Assembly (NCBI GenBank): GCA_017481205.1
Contig: JAFUPN010000042.1
Location: 1 to 64,000 of the forward strand
DNA: 64,000 nt
Origin: Clostridia bacterium
Lineage (GTDB): Bacteria; Bacillota; Clostridia; UMGS1810
Direction: 5' to 3'
In this document: one piece after another, positions 8,970-17,921 of the stretch
How positions within the stretch are numbered: position 1 is the stretch's first letter
How the letters are laid out: the number at the start of each line of letters is the position of its first letter
Translations under genes and position numbers: made by a program
The notes under the pieces: generated by a model
What the model was told of the DNA's origin: nothing
The model's database searches: none
What the model saw: only the letters and a program-made list of their open reading frames with translations

Positions 8970-10724
8970 CTAATCTATAACGGTGTTGTTTACAAAGTCG
9001 TATGTAGTCTTGGTATCCTCAAAGAACACATCTATTTTTTTGCTGTCCCAGTCTGACTGCATAAAGGGGCAGTCATAGGTTTTGGCATAGGGATAGATGT
9101 TTTCTGTGCCGTTTTCGCTGTTTCCGTCTGTGCGGAGAACTATGCCGTCAAAGGAAACGGTTTTATTTGCTCTGTCAAATACAACGGGCAATGATTTTAT
9201 GTGTGCCGAGAAAGCCTCTATAGACTCAAAATCCTTGCAGTACTCAACCCTGCACACAACTGCATTCTGCCTGCCCTCACTGAGGAGCTCCCTGTCGGTA
9301 AATTCATCCTCTTTGTTTACTCTGTAGCCGTTGTCAAAATATAGTGAAATGTACAGATTGTTGTATCTGAAAAACAGATATTTTTCTTCCAGTACCTTTT
9401 CATCAAATATCCCGAGAGGAACAAAGGCGTTTATTGTGTGGGTAACATTAACCGGCACCTGTGACTGTGATGAGTCCTCAATACTGATGTCCTTTTCAAT
9501 ATTATACATGGCAATGGCGGTATTTTTGTTTGTATAATAGCTTCCGCAGCAGCATCTGTTATCCCCTGTCCAGCGGTTGTTGATATGGTGGTAGTCGTCT
9601 ATGCCAAGATGGTGCGAAAAAATCTTGTGGTCATCACCGCCGGGGAGAGTAAGCTCCCATTCGTGCTGCTGATGACGGGCATACCATCTGTCATCGCTGT
9701 GAGAGGGATAATCCTCCTGGCGGGTTACGGAGCCGAGGACATAATCATCGCAGACATAGGTGAACTTGCATATGGAGCCGTCTGCTTCGTCAAGTACATC
9801 CCAAAGGATATCGCCGACCCATGCGGAGCAGCAATGAAGATGCTTGCGCTCGCGGTTTTCATAGGGCATTTTTTTGCCAAGAGCAATTTTATAAACTATG
9901 GGCGACGGCTCGTAGTCTGACAGATATGTGATAATTGCCGGGCGGGAGTCGGGATTGTAGAATTTGCCGCCGAAATAATAGCTGTAGAGTACGGGCAGAC
10001 CGCCCTTTGCACGATGGAGTGTGGCATCGGGATACACACGTCCGTGAGCACCGCCGTACAGGCAATCCCATGAATCGGCAATCATATCAAGAAGGATAAT
10101 ATCCATCATCATCCGGCATTTTTGCTTGAGTTTAATATCGTCGGTATAGCTGTACAGAGTATTGAGAATAAGCATTATCTCCGCACCGTAGCCCATGGAG
10201 TCAAACTCACCCCAGCCTCTGCCGGCACGGAAGTCTATAAAATCGTTTATGTACTGTCTGTCAAGGTCATAGAGCTCGGCTGCGGTTTTGCTGAAGTTGG
10301 CAAAATACTCGTCCTTATAAAACTGAGCTGCGAGACATCGTGCGGCACGGAACATAAGCGAATGATTTTCAGAGCCGTATATGGAGCTGTAGTCTCTGTT
10401 GAGGAAAAATTTCTTAAGAGAAGCCTTCACATCCTGGGGGATTTTGGTATAGCATTCCTCTTCGTACAATGCCATAACCAGCCTTATTGCGGCAAAGTCG
10501 GCTTCTCCCCTGCTGTCTCTGCCCCAGGGATGAGGGTGCTCATACCAATCGGCAGCATATTTAAGCATTTTGACGGACTCTTCAAGCCTGTCGTTTTTTA
10601 TTATATGCAGTATAGGATAGTCGCCGTATGCATTTACGGGATTGTCCTGAACCTTTGATGTATCAAATATATAGGGCACATCCAAAAGTGTTTTCAGTGC
10701 ATTTTCTTTTCTTACAGTATCCAT
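8970..10724 (-). CDS. Unrecognised 584-residue protein, possible alpha-toroid sugar-active enzyme
   Basis: No family was recognised with certainty. No signal peptide is seen, so it is probably cytoplasmic. The N-terminal 250 residues are helix-rich with aromatic and acidic clusters (ADWYEHPHPWGRDSRG, ENHSLMFRAARCLAAQFY, GRGWGEFDSMGYG). This recalls the alpha/alpha-toroid fold of polysaccharide lyases and unsaturated-glycuronyl hydrolases. The C-terminal half is beta-rich and contains a CCCGSYY cysteine cluster. It sits 27 bp after a ROK regulator and before mgtC, so sugar-responsive control is plausible. AAAGGAG precedes the ATG by 9 bases. The catalytic assignment is inference only. Confidence 0.7.
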   Translation of the reverse strand: MDTVRKENALKTLLDVPYIFDTSKVQDNPVNAYGDYPILHIIKNDRLEESVKMLKYAADWYEHPHPWGRDSRGEADFAAIRLVMALYEEECYTKIPQDVKASLKKFFLNRDYSSIYGSENHSLMFRAARCLAAQFYKDEYFANFSKTAAELYDLDRQYINDFIDFRAGRGWGEFDSMGYGAEIMLILNTLYSYTDDIKLKQKCRMMMDIILLDMIADSWDCLYGGAHGRVYPDATLHRAKGGLPVLYSYYFGGKFYNPDSRPAIITYLSDYEPSPIVYKIALGKKMPYENRERKHLHCCSAWVGDILWDVLDEADGSICKFTYVCDDYVLGSVTRQEDYPSHSDDRWYARHQQHEWELTLPGGDDHKIFSHHLGIDDYHHINNRWTGDNRCCCGSYYTNKNTAIAMYNIEKDISIEDSSQSQVPVNVTHTINAFVPLGIFDEKVLEEKYLFFRYNNLYISLYFDNGYRVNKEDEFTDRELLSEGRQNAVVCRVEYCKDFESIEAFSAHIKSLPVVFDRANKTVSFDGIVLRTDGNSENGTENIYPYAKTYDCPFMQSDWDSKKIDVFFEDTKTTYDFVNNTVID

Positions 10725-10751
10725 AGTAAAAATTCTCCTTTGATTTGATAA

Positions 10752-11954
10752 TCAGCTGTTTTGACCGTTTATAAGAGAGGTGGATTCGCAGATTTTTTTC
10801 AGTACCATTGCGATGCCGCCTTTAAGAACTGCCATTTCTCCCAGGTGGGAATATTTTATTTCGGTGCTACTGTCAAAAAATTTCATTTTTCTTTTTTTTG
10901 CTTCCTCGGTAAGACCGGGCATTACTGCTTTGTCAAAATCCTTGATGTCTGAGTTGACCACCACCATCTTGGGATTAAACATATTGATAAGATTGTTTAC
11001 GGTGATGCCCAGATATCTTGCTTCGTCATTGATAACTCTGCAGGCTACGGGGTCGCTGTTGTATATACATGCCCTGACAATATCTGCACAACCGCTGTCC
11101 TGAGAGAGGATTGAAGCTTCGTCGGCAATGTAAGATTTCATGGCATTGAGCATGGCGTTTCGGTTGGCTTTTGTCTGGACGCAGCCTCGGTTTCCGCAGC
11201 TGCACATGTCACCGTCGGTATCAATGGTACAATGACCGATTTCGCCGGAGCCGTTTTTAAAGCCGTTGTACAGATTGCCGTTTATGACAATAGCTCCGCC
11301 TATACCGCTGCCTATGTATACAAACACCAAGTCGGACACGTTTTTTGCCACACCATACCACATTTCTCCTATGGTCATCAGGCGAACGTCGTTGTCTGCA
11401 AATACGGGCAGATTAAGCCTTTCCTGGAGCATATTGCCAATGGGAACATTACGCCAGTCAAGATTCGGCGCAAATACGGATATGCCCGAATCGGTGTCAA
11501 CTATACCGTGAAGCCCCAATCCCAGACCTGATATTTTACGGTTGGTTGTGCGGGAGTATTCGGCATACTGCTTCTCAATAAACTCCATTGATTTTTCCAC
11601 GGAGTTTTCTTTGGGAAGGGGGATTGAGTTGTAATATATTATATCCGCCTCAAAATTTGCCACTGCAAATTCAACCTTGACGGGGCTTATGTAGGCAGAG
11701 CATATGCCGTAGTCCGAGGTGTTGAATTTAAGCATAATGGGCTTTCTGCCGCCTGTGGAGCAACCTGTGTCTGCTTCAACAATTATACCGGCTGTCAGAA
11801 GCTCAGAAGTGAGGTTGGTAACCGTGGCCGGGGTAAGACCTGTTTCCTTGGCAATCTGAACTCTTGATATACTGCCGTGCTCGCGAATTTTATTCAGAAT
11901 CAATGTGATATTTGTGCTTTTCATGCGGGAAAAGCTTCCGATGGAATTTTTCAT
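10752..11954 (-). CDS. ROK-family transcriptional regulator (NagC/XylR type)
   Basis: 400 residues. The N-terminal winged helix-turn-helix (GSISRVQIAKETGLTPATVTNLTSELL, about residues 25-60) is followed by a ROK sugar-binding domain with VFVYIGSGIGGAIVINGNLY. The zinc-binding CSCGNRGC motif is at about residues 255-262. Such repressors release DNA on binding a sugar or sugar phosphate. It lies 22 bp after ctpA and 27 bp before the 584-residue gene that it may control. Confidence 0.9.
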   Translation of the reverse strand: MKNSIGSFSRMKSTNITLILNKIREHGSISRVQIAKETGLTPATVTNLTSELLTAGIIVEADTGCSTGGRKPIMLKFNTSDYGICSAYISPVKVEFAVANFEADIIYYNSIPLPKENSVEKSMEFIEKQYAEYSRTTNRKISGLGLGLHGIVDTDSGISVFAPNLDWRNVPIGNMLQERLNLPVFADNDVRLMTIGEMWYGVAKNVSDLVFVYIGSGIGGAIVINGNLYNGFKNGSGEIGHCTIDTDGDMCSCGNRGCVQTKANRNAMLNAMKSYIADEASILSQDSGCADIVRACIYNSDPVACRVINDEARYLGITVNNLINMFNPKMVVVNSDIKDFDKAVMPGLTEEAKKRKMKFFDSSTEIKYSHLGEMAVLKGGIAMVLKKICESTSLINGQNS

Positions 11955-11976
11955 TATAAATAATACTGTCCTTTGA

Positions 11977-13167
11977 TTAATTTAATACCTGCACAGCAGT
12001 GCGGAGCTGTTCGTCTTCCTCAAGGGTAAGCTCGTCAATACTTTTATTCAGCAGCTCTTCGGGGAGAGTCACCTCAATGTCCGGGGTAATACCATGACCG
12101 TCGATACATTCACCACTTGGAGTATAATATTTTGCTGTTGTAAGCTTAAATGCAGAGCCGTCGCCGAATTCCATAAGAGACTGCACTACTCCCTTGCCGT
12201 AAGATTTGGTTCCGATGAGTGTGCCCTTCTTGAGGTCGCGGACAGCGCCTGCAAGTACCTCGGACGCACTGGCACTGTTTTCGTTTATGAGTACGCACAG
12301 AGGCAGGTCGATGGAGCTTTCTCCGGAATCATAGGGGGTTTCGTTGCCCTGCTTATCCTTTATAGTGAGGATATTTCCGCTAGGGAGGATTGCATCGGCA
12401 ATATTTACCACGGTGGTGAGCATTCCGCCGGGGTTGTTGCGCAGGTCTATGATAAGACCTGTGATATTCTGATTTTTAAGCTGAGTATATTGTACCGCAA
12501 AATCCGCATAGGTCTTTTCGCCAAAATCCGTAAGCCTGATATATCCTATAGAGGGCGCTATTACTTTTGAAAAAACCGTGTCTACGGATACAGCTTCTCT
12601 TATAAGGGTAAAATCTATTGTTTCCTCGCCACGCAGTATGGTTATGATAATGTCATTATCTCCTTCGGGTGCGTCTATTCCCTTGATTTTGTTTATGGAT
12701 TCCTGATAATTTGAGGAATCGGCTTTTTCGCCTTCTACGGCAATGATTTTGTCACCCTTGAGAATACCGGCTTTTTTTGCAGGAGAGTTTTCAAAAACGG
12801 ACATGATAGTAATGAAATCATCGTTGATATATACCTCAACACCGATACCTACATAATCACCGCCCATGCTCTCAAGCATGGCTGTGTAGTTATCTTTGTT
12901 GATATACATGGTATAGGGGTCATTTATTTCGGCAGCATAGGCACTGAGAGCAGCGTCTTCCATTTTTTTACTGTCGTATTCATTTATGTAATATTTATCT
13001 ACCAGCTGACTCATTCTGTCCATTTTTGCAGAAAAGGACATGTCACCGGACAAAGTTTTGATTATCAAATAAATATTTTCTCCTACGGGAGTCATATAAA
13101 AGGCGGATGTCAGAAATACTGTGACAATTGCTGTGATAACTATTGATTTTTTATTATTCATATACAT
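11977..13167 (-). CDS. S41 C-terminal processing peptidase (CtpA type)
   Basis: 396 residues. One N-terminal membrane anchor (SIVITAIVTVFLTSAFYM) places the rest outside the membrane. A PDZ domain (about 85-170, GDYVGIGVEVY...SPAKKAGILKGDKIIAVEG) is followed by the S41 protease domain. The catalytic Ser lies in NENSASASEVLAG and the Lys in GTKSYGKGVVQ, the Ser-Lys dyad of the family. The start may be codon 1 or codon 3; both have AGGAG upstream. It follows the envC-like gene, a common pairing next to ftsEX in Firmicutes. Confidence 0.95.
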   Translation of the reverse strand: MYMNNKKSIVITAIVTVFLTSAFYMTPVGENIYLIIKTLSGDMSFSAKMDRMSQLVDKYYINEYDSKKMEDAALSAYAAEINDPYTMYINKDNYTAMLESMGGDYVGIGVEVYINDDFITIMSVFENSPAKKAGILKGDKIIAVEGEKADSSNYQESINKIKGIDAPEGDNDIIITILRGEETIDFTLIREAVSVDTVFSKVIAPSIGYIRLTDFGEKTYADFAVQYTQLKNQNITGLIIDLRNNPGGMLTTVVNIADAILPSGNILTIKDKQGNETPYDSGESSIDLPLCVLINENSASASEVLAGAVRDLKKGTLIGTKSYGKGVVQSLMEFGDGSAFKLTTAKYYTPSGECIDGHGITPDIEVTLPEELLNKSIDELTLEEDEQLRTAVQVLN

Positions 13168-13256
13168 ACTCTCCTGAGTGATAAAATTAGGGATTGTAAA
13201 AGACTATTCAATGGCTTAACATATATTTAATTTGCCATAAAAATATAAATTAATGA

Positions 13257-13282
13257 AGAAATCCGCTTTGCGAGCGGATTTC
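13257..13282 (-). terminator. Hairpin between the envC-like gene and ctpA
   Basis: GAAATCCGCT / AGCGGATTTC, a 10-bp stem with a short T-rich tail on the minus strand. It lies in a 193-bp gap and may end or attenuate the cdaR-ftsEX-envC transcript before ctpA. Confidence 0.55.
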
Positions 13283-13360
13283 TCTTTGCTATATGCCATT
13301 GAAATATGAACGTAATTTCAGCCGGAAATTCGTATCCGAAAAAAAGTCCGGATATAGGAA

Positions 13361-14527
13361 TTACGGTAAATATGCTGCAGGGTTAGTATGGCTTCCGTTT
13401 ACCAGCACCTCAAAGTGAAGATGGGGACCTGTGGACATGCCTGTGGAACCTACCTTGGCTATAACCTGACCCTGGCTTACTGTCTGACCCTTTGATACAA
13501 GCAGGGAGCTTGCATGACCGTAAAGTGTGGTAACTCCGTTTCCGTGGTTAATAACAACGTAGTTTCCGTAGCCACCGGAATTATATCCGGCAACAATAAC
13601 CTTTCCGGCTGCCGCTGCTACAATATTGGAGCCATAGGGAGAGCCGTAGTCGATACCGGTATGGGTCTTGCGCTTGCCTGTTACAGGATGAATTCTGGTG
13701 CCGTAGGAAGATGTAACGGGACCTGAGGCTGGCCGAACCATTCCCCCGGAGCCAATCTTGGGCAATGAAGCTACATCAGAGCTTGACTGTGCGGCGAGCC
13801 TTGCAATTTCTGCTCTGGCATTTGCCTCAGCCTGCTCTTGCTCTTTAAGAGCTTTTTCATAGGAGCTCTTATCGCTTTGCAAATCATCTATAATCTTCTG
13901 GCTTGCTGCTCTTTTGGCAGCAAGGGAATTCATCTGCTCTGTTTCATTTGTCTTGAGAGCAACCAGATTTGATTTTTCTGCTTCAAGCTCATTTTTTATA
14001 GCGGCGATCTGCTGTTCTATTGCCTTGAGCTCGTCAAGTCTGTTGCTGTCGTAGCGTACAATCTGCTTTACAACAGAATATCTGGACAAAAGGTCGCTGA
14101 AGGATTTTGAATTGAGCAAAACCTCCAGATATGTGACAGAGCCTTTTTCCACCATCATTTTTGCACGGTGGAAGTAGTTGTCATACTGTTTCTGACTGTT
14201 TTGCTGAGCCACGGTAAGCTCCTGCTCCTTTGCTGCAATTTTGTTATTTGAAGTTGTTATCTGAGAATTGAGTTTGTCAATCTCGCTTTGCACCTTGGCA
14301 ATTTCTGCATCAAGTGCTTGTTTTTCTTTTGAATTTGCTGTAATTTTGGTCTTGGTGTCATTTATTTTGTCTTTAAGCTCGCTTTGTTTTTTTTGAGCAT
14401 CTTTAAGCTGACTTTCAGCTGATTTTGCACCGACATTCATCGGAATAATGGTCAGAACCGATACTGCCAGAAAAGCTACCAGAGCAACTATGGCAAAAAT
14501 TCTTACCCATATACTGTTTCTGTGCAA
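13361..14527 (-). CDS. Murein hydrolase activator/M23 peptidase, EnvC-like
   Basis: 388 residues starting with TTG at 14527, seven bases after GGAGGTCAT. A signal/anchor segment is followed by a long coiled coil (about residues 35-255). The C-terminal LytM/M23 domain has the metal and catalytic motifs RIHPVTGKRKTHTGIDYG and HLHFE, so the zinc site looks intact. Extracellular coiled-coil M23 proteins are the partners that FtsEX activates for peptidoglycan cleavage. The gene directly follows ftsX by 24 bp, which supports that role. Confidence 0.93.
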   Translation of the reverse strand: MHRNSIWVRIFAIVALVAFLAVSVLTIIPMNVGAKSAESQLKDAQKKQSELKDKINDTKTKITANSKEKQALDAEIAKVQSEIDKLNSQITTSNNKIAAKEQELTVAQQNSQKQYDNYFHRAKMMVEKGSVTYLEVLLNSKSFSDLLSRYSVVKQIVRYDSNRLDELKAIEQQIAAIKNELEAEKSNLVALKTNETEQMNSLAAKRAASQKIIDDLQSDKSSYEKALKEQEQAEANARAEIARLAAQSSSDVASLPKIGSGGMVRPASGPVTSSYGTRIHPVTGKRKTHTGIDYGSPYGSNIVAAAAGKVIVAGYNSGGYGNYVVINHGNGVTTLYGHASSLLVSKGQTVSQGQVIAKVGSTGMSTGPHLHFEVLVNGSHTNPAAYLP

Positions 14528-14551
14528 TTTTATGACCTCCGTATTTTTGTT

Positions 14552-15451
14552 TTAAACCTTCAGGTATCTTCTTACGGAAATGGCGCTGCCAAATGCTCCT
14601 ATAAAAGCTCCAAGAAGCAGATATGACAGGAGAATCTGATTCCATATTTCGCTGAAGGTTCTTAAGTTGAGCAGGGCGGAAAGCGCAGTGTTTCCCTCTA
14701 CTGCGGACAGAACGCCCATATATGCCCCCTGGGTGATAAAGAAGGATACAACGGCAGATGCACATCCCACCAATATACCTTCGATAATAAAGGGCCATCT
14801 GATATAGGCATCTGTAGCGCCTACATATTTCATGATATTTATCTCTCTGCCGCGGCTGTGAACCGTAAGCTTAATGGTGTTTGAAATAATAAACAGGCTG
14901 ATGATTGCAAAGATAATTACTATCCATATAGAAACATGTCTGATAATCTGAGTAACGTTGTTTACAATATTCATAATATCCTGTTTGTTTTCAACTCTTT
15001 CAACACCTTCGATTGCCTCAAGCTTTGCAACCACAGCTTCTGACAGATTTATATCTGTAAGGGTAACCTTAAAGGAGTCTGAAATAATATTTTCGGGAAG
15101 CCCCTCAAAGGCAGCCAGCTCGCTTTTGCTGAGACCGCTTTTAAAATTGGCAAAGGTTGCTTCGCCGGTTTCAAAGGACACCTCGTTGATACCCTCTATT
15201 TGTTTTATCCGGTCGGAAATACCCTGGATTTTTCCGCCGTATTTTGCTTCGCTTGTAATATACGCCTGTATCTGACATTCATTTGCCAACTGCTCACCTA
15301 TATAATTTATATTCATGGTGATAACCATAAATACTCCGAATATGAAAAGGCAGGAGGTAACAACAAACAGAGACGCAATTGTCATCAGTCCGTTTCTTAC
15401 CATGCCCGAGCAGGCTTCGGCAATGAATCTGCGCAGCATTCTAATCGACAT
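14552..15451 (-). CDS. ftsX: Cell-division permease FtsX
   Basis: Integral membrane half of the FtsEX complex that transmits ATP hydrolysis to an extracellular peptidoglycan hydrolase. The ATG at 15451 lies inside the ftsE 3' end and follows AAGGTGG; this gives 299 residues, normal for FtsX. There is one N-terminal transmembrane helix, an extracellular loop (about 50-165), and three C-terminal helices including IWIVIIFAIISLFIISNTIKL. The conserved HSRGREINIMKYVGATDAYIR segment is present. Its overlap with ftsE indicates translational coupling. Confidence 0.95.
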   Translation of the reverse strand: MSIRMLRRFIAEACSGMVRNGLMTIASLFVVTSCLFIFGVFMVITMNINYIGEQLANECQIQAYITSEAKYGGKIQGISDRIKQIEGINEVSFETGEATFANFKSGLSKSELAAFEGLPENIISDSFKVTLTDINLSEAVVAKLEAIEGVERVENKQDIMNIVNNVTQIIRHVSIWIVIIFAIISLFIISNTIKLTVHSRGREINIMKYVGATDAYIRWPFIIEGILVGCASAVVSFFITQGAYMGVLSAVEGNTALSALLNLRTFSEIWNQILLSYLLLGAFIGAFGSAISVRRYLKV

Positions 15452-16142
15452 AACTGTAACCACCTTTTTTCTCGTCGTGGGCAACATGACCCTTTTCGAT
15501 AACGATAACGCGTTTTTGCATGTTGTCGACTATTTTTTCTGCATGAGTAGCCATAACCACTGTTGTACCACGGCGGTTGATAGCTTCCATGATATCCATA
15601 ATTTCAAGTGCTGTGTCCGGGTCGAGATTTCCGGTAGGTTCGTCTGCAATAAGTACTGCAGGATTGTTTACAATAGCTCTGGCAATAGCAACTCTTTGCT
15701 GCTCACCGCCCGAGAGCTGGTTGGGATACATCTTTGCTTTGTGGGCAAGACCTACCATGCTGAGTACATTGGGAACGGTTTTGCGGATTTCGCGGGTAGA
15801 GGCACCTACAATCTCCATAGCGTATGCCACATTTTCCTGAGCTGTCTTGTTGGGAAGCAGGCGGAAATCCTGGAATACAACACCAAGGGTTCTGCGGAAA
15901 TAGGGTATATCCTTTCTGCGGAGGTCCCCAAGGTCAATTCCGTTTATAAATATATCGCCATCTGACTGGTCCAGCTCTTTCATCATCAGCTTGATTATGG
16001 TTGATTTTCCTGCTGCACTGCTGCCTACAAGGAACACAAACTCACCCTTTTCAATGTGAAAGGATATGTCCTCTAAGGCAACAAAGCCGTTTTCATAGGT
16101 TTTGAAAACCTTATCAAATATTATCACTTCACTGCACCTCAT
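15441..16142 (-). CDS. ftsE: Cell-division ATPase FtsE
   Basis: ABC-type ATPase partner of FtsX, 233 residues. Walker A is GSSAAGKST, the signature is LSGGEQQR and Walker B is VLIADEPTGN. The ATG at 16142 overlaps the stop codon of the upstream regulator (TAATG). A GTG five codons later, with AGGTG 7 bases upstream, is an equally good start and gives VIIFDKVFKTYENG, the usual FtsE N-terminus. It belongs to a five-gene minus-strand run with ftsX, envC-like and ctpA. Confidence 0.96.
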   Translation of the reverse strand: MRCSEVIIFDKVFKTYENGFVALEDISFHIEKGEFVFLVGSSAAGKSTIIKLMMKELDQSDGDIFINGIDLGDLRRKDIPYFRRTLGVVFQDFRLLPNKTAQENVAYAMEIVGASTREIRKTVPNVLSMVGLAHKAKMYPNQLSGGEQQRVAIARAIVNNPAVLIADEPTGNLDPDTALEIMDIMEAINRRGTTVVMATHAEKIVDNMQKRVIVIEKGHVAHDEKKGGYSYVD

Positions 16143-17227
16143 TAAAGTTTTGCGGAGTTTGAGATGAGATATTTGTTGACCATCATAGCTACCTTAAATA
16201 TGAGCGCCTGATCAAACTGCCTCAGGTCAAGTCCTGTAATTTTCTGGATTTTATCAAGTCTGTACACAAGGGTGTTGCGGTGAACATACAGCTGACGTGA
16301 GGTTTCGGATACGTTGAGGTTGTTTTCAAAGAATTTCTGGATGGTATAGATAATTTCCTGGTCCAGCTCGTCAATGGAGCCTCTCTTGAATACCTCTGTA
16401 AGGAAGAGCTTACACAGAGTAGTGGGCAGCTGATATATAAGTCTGCCTATACCTAGGTCCTCATAGCTGAGAATGTATTTTTCATCGTCAAAAACCTTGC
16501 CTACATCAAGAGCGGTTCTTGCTTCCTTATAGGAACGGGCAATATCCTTGATGTTGGAAACGATTGTGCCGATACCGATGGTCGCTTTTGCCATGATTTC
16601 GGAATTGATATTGTTACAGATTTCTTTTGCCATATTCTGCAAATCTGCCAGAACCACATCTGCATCAAGTTCCTTTACCAGAGCAACATTGTTTTCATCG
16701 ATGCTTACGATAAAGTCGTTTTGCTTATTGGGATACATGCTCTCTATAAGCTCAAGCACTGAAAAATCGGTTACCTTATCGGTCTGGATAAGGAAAACAA
16801 CACGTTTTTCATCAACGGCAATATGAAGCTCGGCAGCCTTTGCCAGGACATCTCCGGGAAGGATATTGTCTAAAAGGAAGTTTTTGATAAAATTGAGCTT
16901 GTCATATTTGTCGTCATAAAGAGATTTTACGGAAGAAAAGCTTACGTCAAGAATATCGGCGTAGCTTCTTGCAACTGCGTCGTCACCCTTTACAAAAATA
17001 ATGTAAGAAATCTTACCCATGCTGAGAACCGGTTTGTAGGTAAATCCGTTGTAGGTAAAGGTATCTGTATTATCCTCGGTAAACGAGAGAACACATTCTA
17101 AGTCGTTATTGCTGATACAGCCCTCATCAGAAGAAACAACAAAACCGCCGTCTGCAATCAGACCAAGGTCACGGTTCATTACTTCTCTCATCTGGTGAGA
17201 AATTTGTTGGAATAATCTAACATTCAT
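16142..17227 (-). CDS. CdaR/PucR-family helix-turn-helix regulator
   Basis: About 361 residues. The ATG at 17227 is preferred because GGGGTGA sits 6 bases upstream. The C-terminus has the PucR/CdaR winged-helix motif LNVSETSRQLYVHRNTLVYRLDKI (about residues 305-345). The centre has a GGDEF-like CdaR domain containing ATIGIGTIVSNIKDIARSYKEA. Regulators of this type often answer to sugar diacids or other small molecules, but the ligand here is unknown. It overlaps ftsE by one base, which is an unusual partner for such a regulator. Confidence 0.88.
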   Translation of the reverse strand: MNVRLFQQISHQMREVMNRDLGLIADGGFVVSSDEGCISNNDLECVLSFTEDNTDTFTYNGFTYKPVLSMGKISYIIFVKGDDAVARSYADILDVSFSSVKSLYDDKYDKLNFIKNFLLDNILPGDVLAKAAELHIAVDEKRVVFLIQTDKVTDFSVLELIESMYPNKQNDFIVSIDENNVALVKELDADVVLADLQNMAKEICNNINSEIMAKATIGIGTIVSNIKDIARSYKEARTALDVGKVFDDEKYILSYEDLGIGRLIYQLPTTLCKLFLTEVFKRGSIDELDQEIIYTIQKFFENNLNVSETSRQLYVHRNTLVYRLDKIQKITGLDLRQFDQALIFKVAMMVNKYLISNSAKL

Positions 17228-17266
17228 TAATGTCACCCCATCTTTATAGTATAAGTATACATTGTA

Positions 17267-17295
17267 ATTATAATATTTTTAATCGGATTTTGCAA
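17267..17295 (-). promoter_or_regulatory. Sigma-A promoter of the cdaR-ftsEX operon
   Basis: On the minus strand: TTGCAA (17290-17295), 17-bp spacer, perfect TATAAT (17267-17272), 40 bp before the regulator's ATG. Confidence 0.7.
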
Positions 17296-17505
17296 GAAAA
17301 TAGGTAAATCTTTTGTTAATAATGTATAATTTGTATATTTTGGGCACAATCGGATTGTGATAATTGTACATATAACACAAAAATTATACACTATATGTAT
17401 AGAATTATTGTTACTGAAATGTTAATAAAGTGTAAATTTGTGAATTTTTAGGGGAATATCGGATGGGATAAGCTCATAGGATTAAATCAGGAAAGAGGTG
17501 TGAAT

Positions 17506-17775
17506 ATGGACGGTATGACATTTGGTACGGTTGTGGGATATCTGTTGGGATTACTTATTATTTTCGTGGCGGCAAGGATATTTTTTGCACCTTTGAAGGT
17601 CATAGTCAGGCTTCTTATAAACAGCGTTATCGGTATAGGAATACTTTTTGTGATAAATCTCATGAAGCCTGTACTTAATATATACATAGGTATTAATGCG
17701 GTATCGGCTCTGGTTGTGGGGATACTGGGTATTCCCGGGCTATGTCTGCTGATGCTTTTGCAGGTATTTTTCTGA
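17506..17775 (+). CDS. bofA: BofA-family pro-sigma-K processing inhibitor
   Basis: 89-residue membrane protein. The ATG at 17506 follows AAAGAGGTG. It is almost entirely hydrophobic, with two or three helices. The family-typical middle is FAPLKVIVRLLINSVIG and the C-terminus IPGLCLLMLLQVFF. In Bacillus, BofA holds the SpoIVFB protease inactive in the mother-cell outer forespore membrane until SpoIVB signals from the forespore. A SpoIVB homologue is present at 49-50 kb. Recognition rests on the overall pattern rather than on catalytic residues. Confidence 0.85.
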   Translation: MDGMTFGTVVGYLLGLLIIFVAARIFFAPLKVIVRLLINSVIGIGILFVINLMKPVLNIYIGINAVSALVVGILGIPGLCLLMLLQVFF

Positions 17776-17784
17776 ATAAATGGT

Positions 17785-17917
17785 AAAGGCTGCAGCAAAA
17801 TAAAGCATCCCGTTCCTGCAGAATGGCGAGCAAAAATACGAATTATCCGACATCCTGATGTCAGATTTATCGAAAGCTTGCCCGGATGTGGGGACTTATA
17901 TTTTGCTACAGCCTTTT
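17785..17917. repeat. Giant inverted-repeat terminator containing a degenerate repeat element
   Basis: AAAGGCTGCAGCAAAATA (17785-17802) pairs with TATTTTGCTACAGCCTTT (17899/17900-17917) at 17 of 18 positions and is followed by T. It probably terminates both bofA (+) and the GH2 operon (-). The 96-nt loop holds a degraded copy of one end of the 170-bp element found at 29.3 and 39.2 kb, around GAATGGCGAGCAAAAATAC, and the 16-mer GCCCGGATGTGGGGAC, which recurs next to the 29.3-kb copy. Confidence 0.6.
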
Positions 17918-17921
17918 GTAT

